Below are positions 45,463-54,724 of a DNA stretch of 64,000 nucleotides, in pieces. The DNA comes from Flavobacterium lacustre (GTDB lineage: Bacteria > Bacteroidota > Bacteroidia > Flavobacteriales > Flavobacteriaceae), in contig NZ_CP114882.2 in NCBI RefSeq assembly GCF_027474525.2, positions 2,728,001 to 2,792,000 of the forward strand. The letters run 5' to 3'. The notes below the pieces were generated by a model. The model had not been told where the DNA came from, ran no database searches, and saw only the letters and a list, made by a program, of their open reading frames with translations. Made by a program: the position numbers and the translations under genes. The stretch's first letter is position 1. Every line of letters starts with the position of its first letter.

Positions 45463-46320
45463 TTATATCGCTTTTAGACTTAAATCCATATTAGAAACAG
45501 AGTGTGTTAAAGCCCCTGAGGATATGTAATTTACACCACATTCAGCATACAATCGTATCGTGTCCTCATTGATGTTACCGGAGGATTCTGTTTGGCATTT
45601 GTCCCCTATTAAAGCTACGGCGGTACGAGTATCTTCGTAGTTAAAATTGTCTATTAGGATTCGGTGAATGCCTTCGCTTTGCAGGATTTCTTTGATTTCG
45701 TCGAGGTTTCTGGCTTCGACTATGATTTTTAAATCTAGATTATTTTCTTGTAAAAAAGCTTTGGTTTTGGCTATTGCCAAAGTGATGCCGCCAGCAAAAT
45801 CATTATGATTGTCCTTGAGCATAATCATGTCATAGAGGGCAAAACGGTGGTTTTCGCCTCCTCCTATTTTCACTGCCCATTTTTCGGCAGCACGGAAACC
45901 GGGTGTGGTTTTACGGGTATCTAATATTTGGGTTTGGGTTCCTTCGAGTAGCTTAACGTATTCCTGAGTTTTTGTAGCAATAGCAGACATGCGTTGCATG
46001 GAGTTTAATACTACGCGTTCCGATTTTAAAATAGATTGTGAACTTCCCGAAACGTGAAAAACTACATCACCATATTGTACGGCAGTTCCGTCGTTGATAA
46101 AAGTCTCTATTTGCAAACTTGGATCGACATATTCGAATATCATTTTGGCCAAAGCGACACCGGCAATGATACCGTTTTCTTTGACTAACAATTTGGCTTT
46201 TCCGTTAGCAGTAGCAGGAATACATGCCAATGAGCTGTAATCTCCAGGACCTACATCTTCGCGGATGGCATTAGCAATTAAGATTTGTAATTCGTTTTGA
46301 AACTGGGATTCGCTAATCAT
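45463..46320 (-). CDS. nadC: Nicotinate-nucleotide pyrophosphorylase (carboxylating)
   Basis: 285 residues. It converts quinolinate and PRPP to nicotinate mononucleotide, CO2 and pyrophosphate in NAD synthesis. Markers: REDVGPGDYSSLACIPA, LNSMQRMSAIATKT, ILDTRKTTPGFRAAEKWAVK (the substrate-binding loop), GGGENHRFALYDMIMLKDNH. It is divergent from the amylase gene over the 690-bp intergenic region that holds the palindrome array. nadA and nadB are not in the window. Confidence 0.96.
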   Translation of the reverse strand: MISESQFQNELQILIANAIREDVGPGDYSSLACIPATANGKAKLLVKENGIIAGVALAKMIFEYVDPSLQIETFINDGTAVQYGDVVFHVSGSSQSILKSERVVLNSMQRMSAIATKTQEYVKLLEGTQTQILDTRKTTPGFRAAEKWAVKIGGGENHRFALYDMIMLKDNHNDFAGGITLAIAKTKAFLQENNLDLKIIVEARNLDEIKEILQSEGIHRILIDNFNYEDTRTAVALIGDKCQTESSGNINEDTIRLYAECGVNYISSGALTHSVSNMDLSLKAI

Positions 46321-47008
46321 TTGGTTGCTTTTTTTAGAACTGCTAAAGTAAGATTTATTTTGCGGACTTGAAAATTTGAAGGTTTGATAATTTAGGTGCG
46401 TTTGAAATTATAATGAAATAATATAGCCGTTGTGTGTAATTCATTTTAACACATAGAAACAGAGTAAAAAAGGCATTCCATGTAAAATAAAATGCATAGT
46501 GCCATTTGAAAAAGATATTTTGAAAAAGTAATTAAACATAAATGTATGCTTTTCGTTCCATTCTATTTTTTATTATTTGAGGCTCTAAAATAAGTAGCTA
46601 AACGTAAACCTTTACCCTTTTGACCTAAAATTTTACGTACAGTAGCGTAAAATTTTACGCTGTACCACCTAAAATTTTACCTTGCCAACCTAAAATTTTA
46701 GGTTCAAGACGTAAAATTTTACGTAGGGATACGTAAAAACTTAGATTCTTGACGCAAAATTTTAGGTTATTTTTGAGTTTTTATTGAAAAAATCAACACT
46801 TGTTTTTACAACTTATAAATGAAATACTACTAATTCTTTTTTATACCTAATTTTTGAAAATAGCACAAATTATTATTGGAAAATAATCACCCTTTCAGGA
46901 ATTTATTAACACTACAACGTTTTCCTAAAAACAAAAAAATAGGACACTCTCGTTTTAAAAAGTGTTTTACCTACATTTAACCAACTACAATAATTAATTT
47001 CTAAATAA
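46321..47008. other. 690-bp intergenic region between nadC and the amylase gene
   Basis: No coding frame that I can support. 46321-46600 is AT-rich with nothing recognised. 46602-46767 is the phased palindrome array. 46768-47008 is again AT-rich. A near match to a -7 element (TA, three bases, TTTTG) occurs near 46850, but the spacing is off by one. No operator for a known Sus or Mal regulator was recognised. Confidence 0.6.
46602..46767. repeat. Helically phased array of eight 16-bp palindromic units
   Basis: Units start at 46602, 46623, 46645, 46667, 46688, 46709, 46731 and 46752 (steps 21, 22, 22, 21, 21, 22, 21). Consensus ACGTAAAATTTTACGT. The units at 46645 (GCGTAAAATTTTACGC), 46688 (ACCTAAAATTTTAGGT) and 46709 (ACGTAAAATTTTACGT) are perfect palindromes with different arms. 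The first and seventh units are degenerate in the core (AAACCTTT, AAAAACTT). The spacers are 5 or 6 bp and unrelated. Two helical turns per step places all dyads on one face. Confidence 0.9.
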
Positions 47009-48805
47009 ATGAAAAAAATACTTTTTTATGTACCGCTTTTGGTGACTTTCTTTGCTTCGGCTCAAAAGGATTTCACACCCAATTGGAGTAAAGGCGTGGT
47101 TTGGTACCAAATTTTCCCAGAGCGTTTCAGCAATGGTGATTTTACAAATGACCCTAAAGGCAGTGATCAGGAAGGTGCTTATCCGTTTGACAGCACTTCG
47201 GAATTCCAAGTACATCCTTGGTCAAGTGACTGGTATGAATTACAGCCGTATGAACAAAAAAACGGGAAAGACATTTGGCATAATATTCAACGTCGTCGTT
47301 ATGGTGGCGATATTCAAGGTATTATTAACAAACTCGATTATCTGAAATCTTTGGGGATAACCTCTCTTTATTTGTGTCCGGTTTTCTGGTCGCCATCTTC
47401 ACATAAATACGATGCGTTGACGTACCATCATATCGACCCTGCCTTTGGGCCTGACCCAGAAGGAGATAAAAAACTAATTGCTGCGGAAGATCCGTTAAAT
47501 CCAGAAAAATGGGTTTGGACCAAAGCAGATCTTTTAGCTGTAAAACTGATTGAAGAAGTCCACAAACGCGATATGCACATTATTTTTGACGGAGTTTTTA
47601 ACCATTTAGGAATTAATAGTTTTGCCTTTAAAGATGTGATTAAAAATCAGGAAGCTTCGGCTTACAAAGACTGGTTTATGGTCGACAGCTGGGACAATGC
47701 GGCCAAAAAAACCAAGTTTGAGTACAAAGGTTGGTTTGGCGTAACCACATTACCCGAATTAAAGGAAGATGCCAACGGAATTGTGGAAGGTCCTAAAAAC
47801 TATATTTTCAATGCTACAAAACGATGGATGAATCCAATGAATAAAGGCAGTCAATACGGTATTGACGGTTGGCGATTAGATGTGGCGTATTGCGTGGCGC
47901 ATCCGTTCTGGAAAGACTGGAGAAAATGGGTGAAAAGCATTAACAGCGAAGCGTATTTAACCGCAGAATTAGTAGATCCTATTGCTAAAACCCTGCCTTA
48001 CTTGAGCGGAGATGAATTTGATGCTTCTATGAATTATAATTTTGCTTTTATTACGCACGACTTTTTTGTACAAGATACAACAGGCAGTTCGGTAACCGAA
48101 TTTGACCAAAAACTGAAAGAATTACGAGATGGTTTTGGCGAAGGTGTTGCACAAAACATGCAAAATTTAGTAGGCAGTCACGATGCAACACGTATTAGTA
48201 GTGCGGTGGCCAATCCTGACGGAAAGAAATTTGGAGATTGGGGCGCGTATTTTAATTGGAGTCAAAAGAGCGGTAACAAAACATACAATACTCAAAAACC
48301 AACGCCTGTACAACTACAAAAACAAAAATTGATTGCGGCATTCCAAATTTTGTATTTGGGTTCACCAATGATTTATTATGGAGACGAAGCTGGAATGTGG
48401 GGAAGTAACGATCCTGATTGTCGCAAGCCTATGGTTTGGGACGACATTAAGTATGACCCGGAAACTACTAATCCGGATCAAAGTAAACATGAGCCAGACC
48501 TTGTAGGTTTTAATACCGAACTGTTTCAATGGTACCAAAAATTCTTAGCGGTACGCAATCAATACGATGCGGTTAAAAAAGGAAATTACACCACCATCTT
48601 GACAAATGATGCTGAAAAAGTGTATGGTTTCAGTCGTAAATATGAAAATCAGGAAGTATTAGTGTTCATCAATCGAGGTGCTACAACTGCAACGATTACG
48701 TTGCCAATCCTCAATAAAGGAAAATACAAAGACGTATTTACCCAAAAGCGCGTAAAGAAACTTTCTGTCTCACCAATGGATATTGTGGTTTTAACTGGAA
48801 TTTAA
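47009..48805 (+). CDS. Secreted GH13 alpha-amylase/cyclomaltodextrinase-like enzyme
   Basis: 598 residues with a signal peptide (about 1-18, ending FASAQ). The GH13 catalytic barrel begins GVVWYQIFPERFSNGD, as in neopullulanase and cyclomaltodextrinase types. Conserved regions: I, DGVFNH at 194-199; II, GWRLDVAY with nucleophile Asp291; III, AYLTAELVDP with acid/base Glu320; IV, GSHDAT with His391-Asp392. It is likely periplasmic (no lipobox, no type IX secretion tail), hydrolysing alpha-1,4-glucans or maltodextrins. No sus-type neighbours. It is followed by a terminator and preceded by the palindrome array. Confidence 0.92.
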   Translation: MKKILFYVPLLVTFFASAQKDFTPNWSKGVVWYQIFPERFSNGDFTNDPKGSDQEGAYPFDSTSEFQVHPWSSDWYELQPYEQKNGKDIWHNIQRRRYGGDIQGIINKLDYLKSLGITSLYLCPVFWSPSSHKYDALTYHHIDPAFGPDPEGDKKLIAAEDPLNPEKWVWTKADLLAVKLIEEVHKRDMHIIFDGVFNHLGINSFAFKDVIKNQEASAYKDWFMVDSWDNAAKKTKFEYKGWFGVTTLPELKEDANGIVEGPKNYIFNATKRWMNPMNKGSQYGIDGWRLDVAYCVAHPFWKDWRKWVKSINSEAYLTAELVDPIAKTLPYLSGDEFDASMNYNFAFITHDFFVQDTTGSSVTEFDQKLKELRDGFGEGVAQNMQNLVGSHDATRISSAVANPDGKKFGDWGAYFNWSQKSGNKTYNTQKPTPVQLQKQKLIAAFQILYLGSPMIYYGDEAGMWGSNDPDCRKPMVWDDIKYDPETTNPDQSKHEPDLVGFNTELFQWYQKFLAVRNQYDAVKKGNYTTILTNDAEKVYGFSRKYENQEVLVFINRGATTATITLPILNKGKYKDVFTQKRVKKLSVSPMDIVVLTGI

Positions 48806-48823
48806 ACCGTAAAAATCAAATCG

Positions 48824-48863
48824 AAAAAGGGCAACATTTCAATTGGAATGTTGCCCTTTTTTT
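48824..48863. terminator. Terminator of the amylase gene (duplicate A)
   Basis: A 15-bp perfect stem (48824-48838 with 48847-48861), loop TCAATTGG, A-run before and T-run after, so it can act in both directions. It is identical over 39 bp to the terminator after mgtA at 51637-51675. Confidence 0.9.
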
Positions 48864-49091
48864 ATTGTACATGATTTTCAATTCAGGCTAAAATATATTG
48901 AAAATTATTTCGTTTTGTAAAATCAACAATAAACAACGCATACCACTGATTATTAATAAATTATCAATATATTTAATACCTGTAAAAGTCCCCGATATTT
49001 TAACTGAAAATCATTTTAAATTCGTTAAAAAAACAAAATAAACCTACCAAAAGAAGCTTTTAGAAGATCATTCATAAACGCAAAAAATGGT

Positions 49092-51611
49092 ATGCAACCC
49101 ACATCTACAGATAACTTTTGGCAGTTTGACACTGACTATTGGTTTAAAAAGCTAAAGAGTTCCAGACAAGGAATAACAAAATTAGAAGCGGAAAAAATCT
49201 TACTTCATGCAGGACTGCATCCCAAAAGTAAATCGATACTAAAAAAAGATTTTTTACTTTTTATCCGTCAATTTAAAAGTCCAATTATGTTATTGTTGAT
49301 AGGAGCAATATTTCTTTCTGCATTTCTAGGCGACACCTCTGATATGTTTATTATTATATTTATTGTGACATCATCGGGACTGCTTAGTTTTTTTCAGGAA
49401 AGAAACGCCAGCAGAATTGTAACGCAATTGCAATCGATGATTTCTATAAAAAGTAGCGTGTTGCGCGATGGAATTGTAACAGAAATTATTTCGAAACATA
49501 TTGTGGCCGGCGACGTACTACTTTTGAATGCCGGTGATTTGTTACCCGCAGATTGCAGAATCATCGAAGCCACTGAACTCTATGCGAATGAATCCAGTTT
49601 AACCGGAGAATCGTTTCCGGTGAGAAAAGAAGTTGGAATTCTGGAAGAGTTGACAGAACTTTCCCAAAGAAAAAATTGCCTTTGGGAAGGAACTAATATT
49701 GTTAGTGGCAATGCCAAAGCTTTAGTGATACAAACTGGAGACCAAACTGTTTTTGGTTCTATTGCCCAAAGCGTAACTAATGTAGTGGAAACCTCTTTTG
49801 AAAAAGGAATTAAGGACTTTGGTTTTTTTTTATTAAAAATAACATTGCTACTCGCCGTTTTTATTTTGGTAGTTAATTTATTAAATCATAAAAACCCAAT
49901 TGAATCTGCATTATTTGCATTAGCGTTAGCTGTTGGTATGGCTCCTGAACTACTTCCTGCTATTTCAACTATTGCCATGAGTGCCGGTGCAAGACGAATG
50001 CTGGATAAAAAAGTAATTGTAAAAAAATTATCTTCAATTCAAAACCTTGGAGAAGTAAACTTATTATGTACTGATAAAACGGGTACTATAACGGAAGGTA
50101 ACATCAAAATATCAGGTTTAATTGATGGTTTTGGACAAGAAAGTGATTTTGTACAACAACTAGCGTATTGGAATGCCACTTTTGAAACTGGCTACTCTAA
50201 TGCTATTGATGACGCCTTACGACAATTGAAATTAAAAACCGGAGAAAATGCACAAAAAATTGGAGAAGTTCCTTATGATTTCATCAGAAAACGATTAAGC
50301 ATTGCCATAATAACCAACTCCCAAAAGCTATTAATCAGTAAAGGTGCTTTTCTACCTATTCTCAGCATTTGTACCAAAATAAAATTAGGAGATGGAACTC
50401 ATGATGATATTGCTCTGTACAAAGAGGAATTAGAAAATAAATTTGAACACTTTGGTTCCGATGGTTTTCGTGCCATTGGAATTTGTTACAAAGAGATATC
50501 ATCCGAAAATATTTCTAAAGAAATGGAAACCGAAATGGTTTTTGCCGGTTTTATTCTGTTAAATGATCCCGTAAAAGCTGATATAATTGCAACCATTATC
50601 GAATTACATAAACTGAATGTAGGTTTAAAAATTATAACCGGAGACAATAAAAATGTAGCGAAATCAATTGCACAACATATTGGTATAAAAAATCCTGTAG
50701 TGCTGACTGGAAAAGAACTTTTCAACATTAATCCGGAAGGCCTAAAACAGCTCGTAAAGAAAACACATATTTTTGCCGAAGTAGAACCGCAACAAAAAGA
50801 ACGCATCATTTTAGCTTTACGAAAAACCTACACAGTTGCTTATATGGGTGATGGAATCAATGATGTTTCGGCAATTACAGCAGCCGATGTGGGAATATCT
50901 GTAGAAAATGCTGTTGATGTGACCAGAGAAGCCGCAGATTTTGTATTAATGGAAAAAAATTTAATGGTTATCGTTGACGGAATCAAAGAAGGAAGAAAGA
51001 CCTTTGCGAATACGCTCAAATATTTATATATCAGCACCGGTTCTACCTTTGGAAACATGTGCAGTGTTGCTGCAGCTTCCTTAATATTGCCTTTTTTACC
51101 CATGCTCCCAAAACAGATACTATTAACTAATTTTCTAACCGATTTTCCTTTTCTCACCGTAACATCAGACAATGTGGATGCGGAACAAATAGTAAGACCC
51201 GGAAAATGGAACCTAAATTTAATTCGTAATTATATGGTTATTTTTGGAATTCATAGTGCGCTGTTTGACGTTATTACTTTTATCACTCTTTTGTTTGTCT
51301 TAAAAGTTAAAGAATCCGAATTTCAAACTGGCTGGTTCATAGAATCTGTATTATCTGAACTCTTTATTCTTTTCATCATTAGAACCCATAAAAGCTTTTT
51401 CAGAAGCAAACCCGGAACATATCTTTTTATATTGAGCAGTATTGCCTTATTAACAACAATTGGACTACCCTATTTACCTATTGCTAAAGAAATTGGCCTA
51501 AGTCCTTTACCTCTAATCAATCTTTTTGCTATGCTGCTTATTGTAATACTTTATATCATTACGGCAGATATTTTGAAAGTTTGGTTTTTCAAAAAATACC
51601 ATCGTGCCTGA
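49092..51611 (+). CDS. mgtA: Magnesium-importing P-type ATPase
   Basis: 839 residues, P3B-type ATPase of the MgtA/MgtB family. Actuator motif TGES at 171-174. Membrane helix 4 carries GMAPELLPAI, as in Mg importers. The phosphorylated Asp328 is in CTDKTGTITEG. The hinge motif is MGDGINDVSAI. There are about ten membrane helices. It imports Mg2+ (possibly Ni2+ or Zn2+). The 230-bp leader upstream is AT-rich, and I recognised no M-box or similar riboswitch there. The gene is bracketed by two identical terminators. Confidence 0.93.
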   Translation: MQPTSTDNFWQFDTDYWFKKLKSSRQGITKLEAEKILLHAGLHPKSKSILKKDFLLFIRQFKSPIMLLLIGAIFLSAFLGDTSDMFIIIFIVTSSGLLSFFQERNASRIVTQLQSMISIKSSVLRDGIVTEIISKHIVAGDVLLLNAGDLLPADCRIIEATELYANESSLTGESFPVRKEVGILEELTELSQRKNCLWEGTNIVSGNAKALVIQTGDQTVFGSIAQSVTNVVETSFEKGIKDFGFFLLKITLLLAVFILVVNLLNHKNPIESALFALALAVGMAPELLPAISTIAMSAGARRMLDKKVIVKKLSSIQNLGEVNLLCTDKTGTITEGNIKISGLIDGFGQESDFVQQLAYWNATFETGYSNAIDDALRQLKLKTGENAQKIGEVPYDFIRKRLSIAIITNSQKLLISKGAFLPILSICTKIKLGDGTHDDIALYKEELENKFEHFGSDGFRAIGICYKEISSENISKEMETEMVFAGFILLNDPVKADIIATIIELHKLNVGLKIITGDNKNVAKSIAQHIGIKNPVVLTGKELFNINPEGLKQLVKKTHIFAEVEPQQKERIILALRKTYTVAYMGDGINDVSAITAADVGISVENAVDVTREAADFVLMEKNLMVIVDGIKEGRKTFANTLKYLYISTGSTFGNMCSVAAASLILPFLPMLPKQILLTNFLTDFPFLTVTSDNVDAEQIVRPGKWNLNLIRNYMVIFGIHSALFDVITFITLLFVLKVKESEFQTGWFIESVLSELFILFIIRTHKSFFRSKPGTYLFILSSIALLTTIGLPYLPIAKEIGLSPLPLINLFAMLLIVILYIITADILKVWFFKKYHRA

Positions 51612-51635
51612 AGTAATATAAGTGAATCTATTTAT

Positions 51636-51675
51636 AAAAAAGGGCAACATTTCAATTGGAATGTTGCCCTTTTTT
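51636..51675. terminator. Terminator between mgtA and amt (duplicate B)
   Basis: A 15-bp perfect stem (51637-51651 with 51660-51674), the same loop as duplicate A, and A- and T-runs on both sides. It lies between convergent mgtA and amt and should stop transcription from both. Identity with 48824-48862 is 39 of 39 bases; the flanks differ. Confidence 0.9.
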
Positions 51676-51693
51676 ATGATCTAAAAGTAGTTT

Positions 51694-52932
51694 TTAAGAG
51701 TTGCTTTGTCTTGCTACTTCTCCGTGATGTAAAATATCTAATCCTACCGTTTGATCCTCTTCGTTGATGCGAACCGGAATAAATCGGTTGATAATTTTAA
51801 ATAATAACACCGTAAAGAAAAAAGCATAACTGGTAGCAAACAAAATTGCTATACATTCTTTGAACAGTAACATTCCGTCACCACCGTAGAATAAACCATT
51901 TGGAATTGCTTCATTAATTGTGCTGTTCGCAAAGAAACCCATACAAATTGTTCCAATGATACCTCCCATCCCGTGAACGCCCCATACATCAAGCGCATCA
52001 TCCCAACCTTTGTGTTCTTTGAATTTAACCGCTGCAAAACATCCAAAAGCAGCGATAATACCAATAATAGCCGATGAATAAATATCGACATAACCGGCAG
52101 CTGGAGTAATTGTTGCTAATCCGGCTACTGCACCAGTCATTAAACCAATAAACGTTGGTTTCTTTTTACCGGTATTCCATTCGATTAGTAACCAAGTCAC
52201 AGCGGCAAATGAAGCGGCAGTATCGGTGTTAAGAAAGGACGAAATAGTAATTGAATTCACAGCCAATTCACTTCCCGCGTTAAAACCGTACCAACCAAAC
52301 CAAAGCAAGGCGGTTCCAATTGCCACCAACGGAATATTATTAGGTTCGTGTTTCGTTTGTCTTTTCCCTACAAAATATACAGATGCCAAAGCAGCAAAAC
52401 CTGCAGTAGCATGAACGGTAATTCCACCTGCGAAATCAAAAACACCCCATTCAGCAAGCAATCCGCCACCCCAAACCATATGAACGAATGGATAATAAAC
52501 GAATATTTGCCACAAAATAAGGAAAACAACATATGATTTAAACGAAACTCTATTGATAAAAGCACCTGTAATTAAGGCTGGCGTAATGATGGCAAACATC
52601 ATTTGGTATGCAATAAATATATATTCCGGAAAACGTTTGTCAGCAGAATATAAAGTAGAAGGTGTAATTCCGTGATAAAAGGCTTTATCAAAATTCCCTA
52701 TGATTCCAAAAAAATCAGTTCCGGAGTCCACATTTCCACTAAAACAAAGCGAGTAACCGAAAGCAAACCAAAGTACTGTTCCTATTCCCATAGAAACAAA
52801 GCTTTGCATCATAATACTCAAAATATTTTTATTACAACCCAATCCGCCATAAAAAAAAGCAAGACCAGGTGTCATCAACATTACCAAACTAGTGGCAAGA
52901 ATCATAAAGGTGGTTAATCCAACATCTAACAT
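51694..52932 (-). CDS. amt: Ammonium transporter (Amt)
   Basis: 412 residues from ATG 52932. A frame-compatible ATG at 52956 adds eight residues rich in Lys before the first helix and overlaps the -7 promoter element. Eleven membrane helices; family markers FYGGLGCNKN, the ADKRFPEYIFIAYQMMFA segment, FAGGITVHATAGFAAL and DVWGVHGMGGIIGTICMG (the second pore His). It conducts ammonium across the inner membrane. No glnB-type (PII) gene is adjacent, which is unusual, since amt and glnK are often paired. Confidence 0.94.
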   Translation of the reverse strand: MLDVGLTTFMILATSLVMLMTPGLAFFYGGLGCNKNILSIMMQSFVSMGIGTVLWFAFGYSLCFSGNVDSGTDFFGIIGNFDKAFYHGITPSTLYSADKRFPEYIFIAYQMMFAIITPALITGAFINRVSFKSYVVFLILWQIFVYYPFVHMVWGGGLLAEWGVFDFAGGITVHATAGFAALASVYFVGKRQTKHEPNNIPLVAIGTALLWFGWYGFNAGSELAVNSITISSFLNTDTAASFAAVTWLLIEWNTGKKKPTFIGLMTGAVAGLATITPAAGYVDIYSSAIIGIIAAFGCFAAVKFKEHKGWDDALDVWGVHGMGGIIGTICMGFFANSTINEAIPNGLFYGGDGMLLFKECIAILFATSYAFFFTVLLFKIINRFIPVRINEEDQTVGLDILHHGEVARQSNS

Positions 52933-52953
52933 AATATTTTTTTTAGTTTTGCG

Positions 52954-52961
52954 CAAAATTA
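52954..52961 (-). promoter_or_regulatory. -7 element of amt
   Basis: TAATTTTG on the minus strand, 21 bp upstream of the ATG at 52932. The -33 element is not clear. The position supports the shorter amt start. Confidence 0.4.
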
Positions 52962-53044
52962 TACAAATCCGCTAATATTTTTACGCCATTTTTATATCAT
53001 TTTTTATAAAAATTGTTAATTTTATATAAAACGAGGTGGTACAG

Positions 53045-53093
53045 ACTGCTATTTTACATTATTAAAGATTATTACCCCCTAAAAATTAGCAGT
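53045..53093. repeat. Inverted repeat in the amt-adenosine deaminase intergenic region
   Basis: ACTGCTATTTTA (53045-53056) pairs with TAAAAATTAGCAGT (53080-53093), with two bulged bases in the right arm, around a 23-nt loop. It lies in the 314-bp divergent region between amt and the deaminase gene. It could be a regulatory dyad or RNA structure. The rest of that region is AT-rich and shows nothing else. Confidence 0.45.
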
Positions 53094-53246
53094 GTATAAT
53101 TAAAATAAATGAATTATTTTAATTTTTTCAGGATTTGACTTCATTTTTTTAAGTCTACCAAATCATTTATATTTACACCCGATTTAGTCTCTTATGAAGC
53201 CCTTATTTTATGGTGACTAATGCTTTTTAGACCTAAAATAACTCCT

Positions 53247-54665
53247 ATGAAATTACACTATACTCTTATTTTTTCAATAGTTATGCAGCTTGGTTTTGCG
53301 CAATCTGCCAGCCTTTATTTTGACAAAATAAGAACCAATGAAGCCGCTTTGACCGCATTCTTTTCTCAAATGCCCAAAGGAGGCGATTTACACCACCACT
53401 ATTCCGGTTCTATATATGCGGAACCCGTTTTAAACTATGCCATTACCGAAAATTTTTATTTAAATACCGAAACAATGGTCGTTGCCAGAGAAAAGCCGAC
53501 CAAAGGAAATTGGGTTCTTTTTTCGGATTTAAAAAATGAAAATCAATTAGACCGTTACAAACAACAGATTATGCAAAAATGGTCTGTCAAGGATTACAAT
53601 CACGTGGATTATCCATCGGATAAATTATTTTTTGAGTCTTTTGAAAAGTTCATGCCCGCTGCAGACGAAATGTTTAAATCAGGTTTATTAGAATTGAAAA
53701 ACAGAGCTATAAAAGAAAATTTGAGCTACATAGAAACCCAATTGTCTACCATTCCGGCGCCAATAAATCTGGAGAATTGGACAAAATTTAATGTCCAATT
53801 GCGGGAAATGGCAGCCAAAAAAGACGAAAAAGCAATTTTGGCTTTATTAGACAAACTGTATATTGCTTTGCAGGAAAAGAATGTTTCAGGCTACGCCAAA
53901 GATTTTAATACCAATTTTGTCGCAAAATTACATACTGATTTAAAGATTGACGATGAACGTTTCACGATGCGTTACCAGAATTTTGTATTGCGTTTTATGG
54001 AACCGACTGAGTTATTCAAGAATTTGGTTGTGGCTTTTATATCAGCTGATACGAGCCCTTTAATGGCGGGTGTAAACATTGTTTCTCCCGAAGATGGGGA
54101 AACTTCAATGAAAGATTATTGGTTGCATATGCTGATGTTTAAATATTGCCATTCTCGTTTTCCAAATGTAAAATATACATTGCATGCGGGCGAATTGACT
54201 TTAGGATTGGTTCAACCGGAAGAATTAACTTGGCATATAAACTCCGCAGTTTATGATGCAGGTGCCAATAGAATTGGCCATGGAGTTGACATGGCGTATG
54301 AAGCAAAATCATATGAGTTGTTGCAATACATGGCTAAAAACAAAATTGTTATCGAAATTAATTTGGTTAGCAATGAGTTTATTTTGAAAGTAAAAGAAAA
54401 CCGTCATCCTATAAGTTTGTACAAAGAATTTGGTGTTCCCATTGTTATCAGTACGGACGATGCGGGGATTTTAAGAACAAATATGACTGAACAATACGTT
54501 TTATTGGCCAAGCGCTATACAGACATTTCATACTCAGACATCAAAGAATTTGTATACAACAGCATCAATTACAGCTTTATCAAAGACGCATCGGTAAAGA
54601 AAGAATTATTGCGAAATCTGGATGCCCGATTCAAAACTTTTGAGAAAAATTTTGAAAAGAAGTAA
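53247..54665 (+). CDS. Exported adenosine deaminase-like protein
   Basis: 472 residues from ATG 53247, which starts a signal peptide (about 1-18, ending LGFAQ). The longer frame from 53220 adds nine residues that disrupt it. Metal-dependent deaminase motifs: GGDLHHHYSGSIY (zinc ligands), TLHAGELTLG (catalytic Glu), IGHGVDMAY and STDDAGILRT (Asp pair). It resembles extracellular ADA/ADGF-type enzymes, longer than cytosolic ADA (about 330). It would convert adenosine to inosine in the periplasm, complementing the split 5'-nucleotidase elsewhere in the window. Confidence 0.88.
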   Translation: MKLHYTLIFSIVMQLGFAQSASLYFDKIRTNEAALTAFFSQMPKGGDLHHHYSGSIYAEPVLNYAITENFYLNTETMVVAREKPTKGNWVLFSDLKNENQLDRYKQQIMQKWSVKDYNHVDYPSDKLFFESFEKFMPAADEMFKSGLLELKNRAIKENLSYIETQLSTIPAPINLENWTKFNVQLREMAAKKDEKAILALLDKLYIALQEKNVSGYAKDFNTNFVAKLHTDLKIDDERFTMRYQNFVLRFMEPTELFKNLVVAFISADTSPLMAGVNIVSPEDGETSMKDYWLHMLMFKYCHSRFPNVKYTLHAGELTLGLVQPEELTWHINSAVYDAGANRIGHGVDMAYEAKSYELLQYMAKNKIVIEINLVSNEFILKVKENRHPISLYKEFGVPIVISTDDAGILRTNMTEQYVLLAKRYTDISYSDIKEFVYNSINYSFIKDASVKKELLRNLDARFKTFEKNFEKK

Positions 54666-54724
54666 TTCTTTTTTCTAATTATTTTATTTCAATTCTAAAT
54701 TTCCACCTTTGAAATTATAATCAA

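Noticed and set aside
46602..46767. CRISPR array
   Set aside because: Units are 16 bp, palindromic and degenerate, spacers are 5-6 bp, and no cas genes are present.
46820..46870. Promoter for the amylase gene (TA, three bases, TTTTG)
   Set aside because: The spacing inside the -7 element is one base too long and the -33 element is unclear; start-site mapping would decide.
47009..48805. Polysaccharide utilisation locus around the amylase
   Set aside because: No susC/susD pair or regulator next to it; the TonB receptor at 3587 is 43 kb away and not SusC-like.
48866..49091. Mg-sensing riboswitch upstream of mgtA
   Set aside because: No M-box-like conserved core or extended pairing was seen in the AT-rich leader; absence by eye is not proof.
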